Positions 34,015-44,001 of a stretch of DNA of 64,000 nt are shown here, piece by piece. Source of the stretch: Suillus spraguei (Eukaryota; Basidiomycota; Agaricomycetes; Boletales; Suillaceae); the NCBI GenBank assembly GCA_016800925.1, contig JABCPU010000032.1:186001-250000 (forward strand), given 5' to 3'. The notes under the pieces are model-generated. The model was not told where the DNA came from and did not search any database. It saw nothing but the letters and a program-made list of their open reading frames with translations. Within the stretch, counting starts at the first letter, position 1. The number at the start of each line of letters is the position of its first letter. The position numbers and the translations under genes were made by a program.

Positions 34015-35963
34015 TTACAGTAGTAATTCAGGAAATACGATATTAGCGCAGTCTTGTCCTTCATTTGTCTCTGCAAATAAACATAATGTATCTCTTCGCG
34101 TTCTCACTCTCGACAACGCTGTGTACAGTTGACCGTGAGCAAAGGGATCGGTTCGCAAATCGAGTACGGTTCGTGCTAGCGTCAATCCTTGACATCCATT
34201 AAACGTTGTTGCGTATGCGAGCCGTAGAGGAAACTGTCTGCGATTGACTGTCCACGATGAACGATTGGGATGGAAGGAAAAGTTGATGCGGGGAATGTTG
34301 TGGCTCTCGAATGTATTGATAAGTTGTACTTCGATGAACCGACGATGCAATGCAATCACGCGCACGCGTGCGTTTCTGACCAATCCCTTTTCTACCGAAA
34401 GGTTTCGTTGAATGGCGCAGACACTGTTTTCTTTGAGGTCTAGGCGATGAGGAGGTACTCCAGGATGTGTTAACATTGCCAGGTAGTCAGGTGTGTGTTC
34501 CGGTCCATTTAAAGGTGTGTGTTCAGCCTCCGTCAGACTGTCTGAGCTGAAGTAAGATTCTATGCTTTGTTAGTAAAATGTTTTGCATAATGTATGTGTG
34601 GAATACGCACGAAATTCGCCTGGCAACTTTCCAAAATTTTGTCGTCGAATTCATCGACATAGATGTTCAGAGGGGAGAGGAATGCACTGACGACTTTACT
34701 GACGCTGCCAGAGTGGCCGTCTCTCCAGCTCCGCTGACAATTGGGCCTGCTTGCCGAAAATCTCCCAAACCTATGAATGTGAGTCCTCCGAATGGTATTG
34801 TTGGGCGATTGCAGATTGTACGGCAAAGTTCGTCGACAGACTCCCATCCGGCTTTATTCATGGCAGGGAGTTCATCCCAGATGATTGCAGCGGCGTTTCG
34901 AATGAGATCGGCACGAGGAGAGTGAGGGTGAATAGAACTATGTAAATTGACGTTATCGTCGGTCACTGGGATGCCAAACATATGATGTGCCGTGCGTCCA
35001 CGATCATATGCAGTCGCACACAGTGCGTTGCTTCCAACAATAAGTACAATTTCTTCTTGGGCACGTAACATTGTTGAGAGTGCTTTGACCAAAAACGTTT
35101 TTCCTCGACCTGGACGACCTTCAATGAAAAAGAAATTGTTTCTGCGCTGTATTATGCTCTCCAAAATACAATCGAGGATTTGTCGTTGTTCCGGATTCAA
35201 TTGTTCAGCCATGTTATTGCTTTGGGCTTCGAATGCTGCGTGATTGTCGCGTAGATATTTCTGTTCATTATAGACTTCGATGGAACGCCTGGGAGGAGAT
35301 GGGAGACCGAAGTCCGTAAGGTGCTTTCCTGAATGAGAGAGCAGGTCATCGATGATTTGGAGCGTGAATTCATATCCATTGTACTCGTCTCCGATCCTCT
35401 GAATGTGGTCAATGGATAGCATCTGGCGGAATTCCATCCATAGTGGCATAGCTGCATAACCTTCCAAAATGATTTGAGAGAACAAAAATCGTAATTGAGA
35501 GGGAGTGCGGAGGGATTCAATAGCTTCTTGTAGTGTGAAATAACCTTCATTTTGGTTGTCGAATAAACCAAGGTCACATCAGTTTCATGGAAAGTGTTGA
35601 ATGTGTGTCCTTGGATTGTGCGAAGATCAACAAAAGAAGATGCAGGCTGATGAAGAAGGAGTGCGCGAAGATAGAAACGCTCTCCATCCCGAATGGAAAC
35701 AGTTTGGATTCGAGCAACTTTTTGTGAATGAGTGCGTCTGGATGCTTTCTTTCGTATGATACCTTCTCTTTGCTTCTCAGGATAATCATTAGGCGTGATT
35801 TCATCTTCGACAGAATATGAATAGAGTACGAATTGCTCGAAGTATTCTTCATAGCGAAGTTCCGCAAGTTCATTTGCACGTAGGAAGTAACGGTTTAAGA
35901 GGGAGGTAGATGATCTCTCACCACCTTGCCGTCGAAATTGAGGGACATTTAAGCCCGGCAAGT
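34015..35963 (-). pseudogene. Helitron PIF1-like helicase domain
   Basis: Minus-strand frames give the linker that follows the Rep domain (LPGLNVPQFRRQGG, then LLNRYFLRANE, DEITPNDYPEKQREGI). Next come LFDNQNEGYFTLQEAIESLR and the helicase motifs: Walker A IEGRPGRGKTFLVKAL, Walker B IIWDELPAMNK, motif III GLGDFRQAGPI, and the C-terminal LRLAYATTFNGCQGLTLART and YTALSRVRTR. The frame slips by one base near 35575 (DVTL to GLFDN) and changes again near 34560. The order and spacing match the 5'-3' helicase half of Helitron Rep-Hel proteins. It is not an intact gene. Confidence 0.88.
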
Positions 35964-36410
35964 GAATGGGGAGATTGGTTACAGAAGATTCTTTTCGAGT
36001 TACTTCAAAATTTAGAATACGCCAGGCCGCTTCTGGTGATAGTTGAACACTTTTGCCGTGTAAACGACATCAAAGTGAAAGTGGCAGTCGGCAAAATTGA
36101 GCAGCGCAGGACAGTATGGCACCACCCATATATCTTCATCTTCCCGTCGACGCCAATGCACTCTTCCATGTTCATCGATGGTTGTAGATTGTTGCGTGCG
36201 CTGGGGAAATCCATAAACACATTGACCATTTCGGTTGCATCTACTTCCCATTCTAGTAAGGTGATCTCGACCATGAAGCATGTATTTCTGTACTTTTGCA
36301 CGAAGCACAGGGTTGTCTCGTGGAAGTTCAGCACATATGATGGTGTCAATGAGAGCATGCGTCAGCGCTGCACAGCATGACAGGGTGGACACAATTGACA
36401 CCGAGCCGAC
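35964..36410 (-). pseudogene. Helitron Rep C-terminal fragment
   Basis: The reading ALIDTIICAELPRDNPVLRA, VQKYMLHGRDHL, CNRNGQCVYGFPQRTQQSTT and RRREDEDIWVVPYCPALLNF corresponds to the segment of Helitron Rep-Hel proteins between the N-terminal domain and the helicase. The expected continuation toward the KYVFKG-type motif is deleted: after VVYTAKVFNY the sequence jumps to AWRILNFEVTRKESSVTNLP in another frame. The HUH endonuclease motifs that should lie upstream are absent, because the fragment starts at the palindrome at 36464. The endonuclease is therefore lost. Confidence 0.75.
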
Positions 36411-36463
36411 GGTATCTCGGACTACTTCGGAAGTGTCATCAGTTGCAACAACCATGTCAGACG

Positions 36464-36700
36464 TCGGTGCATTGTGACTGTTAAAGACATTGCACTAGGA
36501 CCGTCTGACATGGTTGTTGCAACTGATGACACTTCCGAAGTAGTCCCTCCCACTACACTCAAACAATTTGATTGGGGAGAGTGCGTCCCCAATCAATTTG
36601 TTTGAGTGTAGTGGGAGGGACTACTTCGGAAGTGTCATCAGTTGCAACAACCATGTCAGACGGTCCTAGTGCAATGTCTTTAACAGTCACAATGCACCGA
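36464..36700. repeat. 237-bp near-perfect palindrome inside the Helitron
   Basis: Two 115-bp arms (36464-36578 and 36586-36700) are reverse complements with a single mismatch, separated by the 7-nt loop GAGTGCG. A further 45-bp piece of the right arm (36618-36662) is repeated directly at 36419-36463, immediately left of the palindrome. The structure joins the OB-fold-like frame to the Rep fragment and looks like the product of template switching or a fold-back event that removed the start of Rep. Confidence 0.95.
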
Positions 36701-37258
36701 TCTCCGGAGACACTTTGCACAGTACCCTGGACAACGACATGTTTGGTAGGCACAGGTATAGGAGTTTTGCTGAAACGCGGATGGCCCTTAGGATAGTAGC
36801 AGCGAGCTCGCATATTTTGTTGCGGCCCAGAAACATATTGTGACACATCCATATCAAAACCGTTCTCCTGCTTAAGTGAAAAGGAACTGCGCGAAACCTT
36901 ACCTGCTATGATGACTGTTGGAATGGCACGAGCGCCATCAGGAAGAGGTTGTAAGTCCTATATGAATAAATAAACGAAGGCAAAAAGGGGGCGAAGAAGT
37001 CACGTACATCAATAGCAAAGAGATGAAGGGAATGCGTAGATTTTCCTTCATCATCAACGATAGGATAAGTGCGTCCAATAGATAGATACCATCTTCTGCA
37101 GAGGCAGTATTGGCACCAAATGTGAACACATTTACTCGAATGTCCCTTTCTGGAGTTGCGATGAATCCATCGTAACGCCAGTAACTCTTTTTATCGATCT
37201 GATATCTGTTTCCATTTTGAAGGCCAACAACGCCGTGAAATGATGCGGAGGTCGCCAT
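36559..37258 (-). pseudogene. OB-fold-like reading frame carried by the Helitron
   Basis: ATG at 37258 gives MATSASFHGVVGLQNGNRY, then KSYWRYDGFIATPERDIRV and FTFGANTASAEDGIYLLD. One base then appears to be missing: the next codons read naturally as RTYPIVDDEGKSTHSLHLFA in the adjacent frame. A GT-AG intron (about 37011 to 36963) leads to LQPLPDGARAIPTVIIAG, RARCYYPKGHPRFSKTPIPV and VVVQGTVQSVSGDRCIVTVK, and the frame finally runs into the palindrome. The beta-rich pattern with alternating hydrophobics suggests a single-stranded-DNA-binding OB fold, an inference supported by the RPA-like genes known from plant and other Helitrons. No exact family is recognised. Confidence 0.5.
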
Positions 37259-37690
37259 AGTAGTGAGCAAAAAGTAGACAATAACATGAACACGCAACAA
37301 CACATGTAAGCCGTACAAAGACAAAGAGAGAACGCAATGACACAGCATGACGTGGTGGACAACATGCCGGCGGCTATTCGTGCTTATATATGTTGTAGAT
37401 TCAGTGCAATAGATCAGCTGCATTTCGAGCTTACATGATTGTACATAATGTTGGACTAGTGGAACGTTTATATTGAACTTCGGAGGTGTGCGTCACACTG
37501 TCATTGACATGAATTTCCATACGACGACGACAAGTAATCCATAGTTGATCGCGATAGACAGGAAGCTTTGGAAGTCAAGTTTGCCTTCAGAACTACCGTC
37601 GTGACTAGATACACATATATGAGCCCATTCCCAACGAACCATCGCACTACATGTAAGTGTAAGTACACTACGCAAATACACAATTTATTC

Positions 37691-39880
37691 CTAGTCAGCT
37701 GCTGGAAGGTCGTTGATCGCTTGATCATAGACATCGTACAACTGTGCATAAGTGATCAACTTCGGTCCCTGTGAGCCATTCCCCCATTGCATCCTCTGAT
37801 CCAATCGCGCAAAAGCAGCTGCTTTGCGCGTGATTTCAGGATCAGTGGCAACACATTGGAGTTTTAAAAGGTTCCAACAACCATAAAGCAGTACCGCCAT
37901 CGAGGTGTCAACAGCACCGAAAAGATACAACGGTTGTATTCCCAAAAATGAGGCCCGTGCTTCTGCGATCTCCGGAATGGTATGACCACCAAATAGTGTG
38001 CGGTAGAGGCTCTTGATCCGATATCCAGTGACTTCATTCTGATACCAGAGCCGGCGGTCGAGACCGCGTCTCATGACTGCATAGAATAGAACAAGGATAA
38101 AAGACTCCAGGTCATGATGTACCCCGCGTTTGATTTGTGCGGGGCGAACTTTCTTGGACTTGTCCGAGATCACCATCAAGTCCAAAAGCTCTCTTGCCAT
38201 GAACAAAGCAGTGCCCTGAACTTGATGTTCAGTTAAAGCTAGCAAGCTGCCAAGTAGACGTACCGTGATCTCTGCACCAGGAGCCTTTGAACTTGACGGA
38301 ACAGTCTCCTCGCAAAAGACGCCTCTAGTGTTCGGCTGGCCTTCGGAGGGGGGAAGTAGATGCAATGAGACTATGGTTTCAGTCTCGGGCTGTGCCACCG
38401 AGGCAAATTCAAGATCTGCGACGAACCCCTCCCAACCTTCAGCACAACCCGGACCACCGAGAAAGATGTTGCCTGGACTCATGTCTCGATGAAGAATACC
38501 TTGTTCTACGAGTCCTTGATGTCCTGAATATACATGATTCAGGAAGGTAATCAGCGCGCTAAGTGAATGATGCCAAACCTTTGAGTGCAGCGAGAGACCC
38601 TAAGATGAAATCTCTTGTTGTTTCGGCGTCCCACAAAGGACGTCCCACAGTTTTTAGCGCGAGACGATGGAGAACGGGATCATCGGGGACGCCAACATCA
38701 TCGTTAAAAATGAGAGAGCGCAGGCTGCCGACTGTGACACGAATGTGGGTCTCCCTTGCTACAGCAATACGGACATCATCCCCAAGACTGAATTCGGCGA
38801 CGCCTGGTAAAGGCGACTTGATGTGCCCATAAATGTTGGATTCGCTTTGCCGAGTTTGTGACCTCCATAGGGTTTTCAAGACAAAAACACCTTCCTTCTT
38901 ATTCCCAACCGATACGGCTCGCCACGTGGCTGTACCACGACCTAGTAAAGACAGAGAAGACCATATGGGGGACCTTCGGTCTTCCACAGACAGGTATCGC
39001 CATCTGCATCCATACTGACCAGGAAGGAGGGATACTCGACCTGGTAGTATGAATGTCCTTCAAGCAAGCGAGCCGACCTGTCGTGTCCGAGTTGATAGGT
39101 AGTCATATGCGTGGTGAGCTGAAGTACCGCATTGACAAGGATGTCTAGATCGTCGTCGATGTCATAGTCATAGGAAATAATAACCCCTCGGCGGTCGTAC
39201 CACCCGAGGGAGAATTTGTGGCCGTAAATAAAGATGCACAGAACATACAACTGAAATGGTCTTGCAGCCATGATGAGCCTTGCATAATTAGCCCCCTGCG
39301 ACACAATCTGTCTAACAGTCGTGGGCCTCGTTGCATTGGGACCTTCCTTGACGCTGGGTTTGACTTCAATAAACCCACAAATTTGCCTCCACTTGACCCT
39401 GTCACTCCCCACGTCGAGGGCCGGAGTCAGGGGCCCCGATGTTGGTGGTACTTCAGCAAGCACGAACTCAGGCTTACTGTCAGGAAAGGACATGCTTTCG
39501 GCATCGGGGACATGTTCAGCCATTGACACTATCTGTCGAAACTGTGTTCGTTTGTATCCTGTCACGTCTGCTGCTGCACCCTCGATCGTGCGAAATATGC
39601 TTTGCTACAAAATCTCGTGGTATGAATGACGGCCAGGTTGATGAAGTGTGCTTACCAATGATGGGGAAAGATATTTTTCATCGGCGTTGTCTCGTACACT
39701 TTGCCGAAATTGAGCCAAATGACGGCTCGCCCTGATGTTCACTTCTATTGCTTTGATGATAGTGTCGACATTTGTGATGGACCATTTTTCGTAAGCTTTG
39801 ATAGGCTTGGTTGATCGATATTCGATGTGACCAAGGAGATCCTGTTGATATGTTGTGTGGGAGTCTCCTGAGGCGGTCAT
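37691..39880 (-). pseudogene. FunK1 fungal-type protein kinase, copy 2
   Basis: An ATG at 39880 (MTASGDSHTTYQQDLLGHIE) and an intron after SPSLV join to QSIFRTIEGAAADVTGYKRT. From there the frame is open through NYARLIMAARPFQLYVLC and YQVEYPSFLVSMDADGDTCL to LWKTEGPP, where a single G is missing relative to copy 1 (about 38968), shifting the frame. From WSSLSLLGRGTATW the open frame resumes through HRLALKTVGRPLWDAETTRD, an intron, HRDMSPGNIF, VADLEFAS, GTALFMARELLD, DLESFILVLFYAV and SFLGIQPLYLFGAV to TAG at 37691. Only one lesion is visible, in a run of G (5 here, 6 in copy 1), so this copy is functional if that base is a sequence error. Upstream (40016-40270) lies FGKFIAYNSNVVAFDTPTEF with HELLRDSLVGDSIYVTWD, which may be an earlier exon. 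Confidence 0.78.
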
Positions 39881-40841
39881 GATAGCATTAAAATTCTGTA
39901 TGGAACCAGCGTGAGGTTTCACCTGTGTAAATCGAGAGCTCATAAGAAGATTTGAGCAGTGGAATAACTTCAAACTCGGCCACCAGGTGTTTTATATGTG
40001 CGTGATGTTCAGCAATTAATTTAGATAGGACGTCCACAATTGTGAATTCGTATCCCATGTAACATAAATGCTATCACCAACCAGAGAGTCTCGAAGAAGT
40101 TCATGGAACTCCGTGGGCGTGTCGAATGCAACAACATTACTATTATAGGCTATGAACTTACCGAAGTCGCTTTCAATGTAGTCGCTATGCGGTGGTTGTG
40201 GAACCAATCTGCAGTATAGCAGATGATCAGAACCAAATCCAGATCCGCCGCGATAGCAGCGGCACACTGGCAAGTTGCAACCCCCAACAGGCTGTGGTTG
40301 TTGTAAATGGTAGTACCACTGACAACAGGATGTGGACAGGTTATAGAGGCGCGAGCAGTATTTGACGGTCGAGACTCACAGTCGCTTCTACTTTTTAAGT
40401 GATACAACTGAAGTTTAGGGACATTTACGATTAGAATTTTGACGCATAGAAGGTGCAAACATTTGCAAACACTAGCGAGAAGATCACCGCCACCAGCTAC
40501 TTATGTGTACTGTAATGCCCAAAAGGAGGCCATAATGATTGTCAGTCAGTTTGGGTACGGTACAACCTTACGGGGTCCAGAGGACAACTGCGCAAGTCTG
40601 ATAATCCGATCACCTGAAACAGTAGCGCAAAGTAGGCGCAAGGAACGGTTTGTTGGCGAATGCCTGACCTGAGTGGAGTGCGTACTAATGACATTGACGG
40701 GGTGCTCACTACCTAGTATGTATGTAGATGAAAAAGAGCACACAAGCCAGGGCTTGAGAAGTTTGAGACTTTGAACCAATTTTCTGTTGAGTTACATGTC
40801 TACCATTTCTGTATACCAATGACTTGGTATACGAACACTAC

Positions 40842-43188
40842 TTATACATCCACCGCTGAAACATAGATATCTGTATCACGTTGTTTCTTCTCCGACATCA
40901 AATCCTCGTCTCTGCTTTCACCTCCGATGGCCGGTGTAGAGTTTGATATGGGTCCTTCGAACCAATGCACGCCTCCGTACACTGGACAATAGTACCAGGA
41001 AATTGCCAGAAACATGAACCCTCCAAGTACCACAACTGTATAGTTCATCTCTTGTGTCGTTGGTTGTGGATTGGAGGGAAAGAAGAAAACAATGATCATA
41101 AAGACCATCCACACCACAGCGATCACAGCGACTGGAAAGCTCTGCACAGACACATTAGCTAGCTCGAGAATACATCACTGCCGATTAACCCACCAGTTTC
41201 CCCAAATGAAATGGGCCCGGTTTAAAATTATTCTTGAACGCAAAGCGGGTTGTGATTGGTGTTATGTAAGCGATATACGATGCGGTGACAGCAATTGAGA
41301 ATACTGCATTGATGGCTTCGGTGCTTATGAACGACAAAAGTCCAATTACCAGAGCGCAGATAGTGTCGAACCAAACTGTATTGACGGGTGTTCCTGTATA
41401 GCGATTGATCCGGTACAAATACCGTGAAAAGGGGATGGCTCCATCACGAGAAAATGCAAACGTTTGGCGAGAACCGACCAGCAGGCAGTTCGATGCCACC
41501 ATGTACCTGCTCTATGATTAGGTTGTGAATATGCTACATGATAATGAAACGCACTCCACTAAAATAATGAGACACCATAATGCCAGAGCCGGTTTCCGCC
41601 CGAACGAGTTGTATAAGATCTGTGCCATAGGTTGGCCTATAGGGCTACTTAAGATGCTGTCAAGATCAGTGCCCATGCAAAAGGCAAGGGAGACATTGAT
41701 TCCTGGATTAGAATATGTCATCAAATCAGAGTGGCATATTATTCCACACACCCCAACCAAGGACAGCCGATATAGCAATGGAACTGACCTGAGTTGGATA
41801 AATACAACGATTGATCATTTTCTAGTGTCACTCACGATTGCCCATGGTATCGCAGTAGCGGCATTTGAGGCCTCCTCGCTCATGTGGACGCTAGCATCAT
41901 ACCCCCCTAGTTGGTCAAAGATAGTCATGGAGCAATGATTCGAGAGAAGATGGTCTAACCTATGGTATAAAGAGGAGCCATTAAGCTCAGAATAAATGCG
42001 AATCCAGAAGGCCAACTGGTCGCTGCAACTAATCGTGAGCTGGGAGTGTAATTGGACGACAATACATACAATTGATGAATTCCCCTAGCGCAAAATTTGG
42101 ACTGTTTCGATGATCTGGTGGTGTTGCGATGGGAAGCGCAATGATGATTATGAAGCAGAGACTATCGGAAGGTTTAAAACAGCGATCACGTAGGGACTCT
42201 ACAATACCTACCTTGCATTCATCAATGTGTATAGTCTCTGCAGCCTTGCCAAAACTTTGGTACCGAAGCTCACGATGACAGCTTGTGACAAAGCCAAAGC
42301 TGTGTATATACCACTATAACAATCGATATGAAGAGTATCGTGTCTAGATGAGGACGAGCTTACTAGAGCTGCCGGTTGGTACTGTTATATGGCTGGTCAG
42401 AGGAGGCAATGCCGATTGCTGCAATGATTTGAATCGTACAAGCCCAGTTTACGGAAGCTAGTTCATGTGATCAGGGGGAGACTGTTGGGAAAATGAAACC
42501 CGTCTTACCGACTCCCGTAATAATCTGTATGGTATTCGAATCTGCAGATGTCAGGGCTGGCTGTGTGTCACATCAAAATGCAGGACTTACAGCCAACTAT
42601 CCACGACAGAAAATTGCGGCATCGTGGAGAAGCAAGCGAGTAGGTCCAATAATATAGCTAGATTTTATTGAGTCAGGTGAAACAACAACAACAACAACAA
42701 CATCGATGACATACACCACCAGAAGTGGGTGCTGCTGACGCGAGCTCGGCCATCGCTAACCCGATGCACATGATAAAGGGACAAGCGAATGCCCACTGTG
42801 CAACGGAAAAGTGAGATGTTTACAAAACAGCAATCCTCATATATGACAAATGCTTACACCCCAAACCATCGCGAAAGGCCCACCATTCGGGATGGCATAG
42901 AAGAGCACGGAGCTGGACGAATTTTTATCATTAAGCATGTAAATTAATTGGCGTGCGTCATTGGCTTACATTACAGAAGGAACCACTCCTATATAGCTGA
43001 ATGCAAGTCCAGACATCTGTACAGTTGTTGGCCTGTGTCGCGTTCATGGAAGAGTCTGAAATTAAACTGACCTCTAGCGGAGTGAATTCCCTGCGAAACT
43101 CCTGCTTGTATCCTAGCTTGGCAAGGGTCGTTTCATCTGTGCTTGGTTGCGGGTGCGACTTGGAAATTGCAGAGGCTCTCATAGCCAT
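40842..43188 (-). CDS. Amino-acid/GABA-type permease (APC superfamily), copy 2
   Basis: Paralogue of 27396-29760 with the same exon plan: ATG at 43188 (MAMRASAISKSHPQPSTDET), stop at 40842. Recognisable segments include SGLAFSYIGVVPSV, SVLFYAIPNGGPFAMVWG, GGYDASVHMSEEASNAATAI, GINVSLAFCMGTDLDSI, MVASNCLLVGSRQTFAFSRD and VVVLGGFMFLAISWYYCPVY. The splice sites I compared are conserved, including a shift from GTAC to GTGC at one donor that stays GT. Differences from copy 1 are conservative, with no stop or frameshift found, so both permeases appear usable and may be diverging in substrate or regulation. An (AAC)n expansion sits in an intron (about 42682-42701), absent at that length in copy 1. 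Confidence 0.84.
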
Positions 43189-44001
43189 ATTGCACCGTTA
43201 CCGTAAGTGGGCGATTTCGAACGAGCCTGAGCCACATCAACGCAGATTGAAAGAAATGATTCTAATAGTCAACCGGAAATCACCCTCGATATTCACATCA
43301 TGACAGAGATGCATGGGGAACTGAGCCAAACGGAGAATAGAATATTGAACGCAGCTTATGTTTATCCCAACTTCAATTACAGTCCGGAGTACTGCGGATA
43401 CTATCTGAATTTGACATGCGCACTTCGCAAGTGGGGTCGAACAACCGGTCATCGGCGAGAAGGTTAGTTCCGCACCCGAATATGTCGGACAGTGCGCGGG
43501 AGTCCTCGGGCTGGATCCTCGTACAGCTTTCAGGGACCATCGTGGCGGCAATTCAGCACTGGCTCCAAGTCATGGTTAATAGCTTCCGTACTATGGTTCT
43601 GGGCTTGAGTCGTCGATGAGCGCGTGCTGACAGTGAACGCGTCAAATCACGTGAATGAAATCGGCTGGTGCAATTGTTGCAGCATATCCGAGTCATTCGC
43701 GTGTACTTCAACCTAAGTATCAATGAACCAGTGAATTCAAGATTTTAGATGGAACAGTATATTTAGGAGAAAACCATTACCATTATGATTCTGCCTGAAT
43801 CACAGGGACCCGACACAGTGCAAGCACAGGCTTCAGTTGACTCTTGCAAAGAAAGCATTCATGGAAGTTCGGTTCATTCGAAGTGACTAAAATAGGTATG
43901 CCGACACATGTTCCCCACGACTAAGTCATGCATGCTGATTACGATGTGGGAGCTCGAGCGCTCAAGACTCAGGTTGAGTTTGCCTGCCACTGTCTAACAC
44001 G

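Larger units (their letters stand above)
33978..37399 (-). mobile_element. Helitron (rolling-circle transposon), defective, 3422 bp
   Basis: The boundaries come from comparison with the empty site in segmental copy 1 (near 24040). On the minus strand the element begins TCTACAACATATATAAG just after an A of the host and ends GGAGTCCTTG just before a host T. The interrupted host sequence, read from copy 1, is GAA|TACAATAAT. Insertion between A and T without target duplication and a 5' TC are Helitron hallmarks. The 3' end CTTG differs from the usual CTRR. The element carries an OB-fold-like reading frame, a fragment of the Rep protein and a PIF1-like helicase, all on the minus strand and all damaged, plus a 237-bp palindrome. 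Confidence 0.88.
32640..43800. repeat. Segmental duplication, copy 2
   Basis: Direct repeat of 22655-32480 carrying the same three genes. After subtracting the Helitron (3.42 kb) here and the extra 2.0 kb in copy 1, both copies come to about 7.7-7.8 kb, which shows that the mobile elements arrived after the duplication or were lost from the sister copy. Confidence 0.9.

Noticed and set aside
36559..36852. A separate gene ending at 36559 with tail TTLKQIDWGRTLPNQIV
   Set aside because: That tail is the reading of the palindrome arms, not a natural C-terminus.
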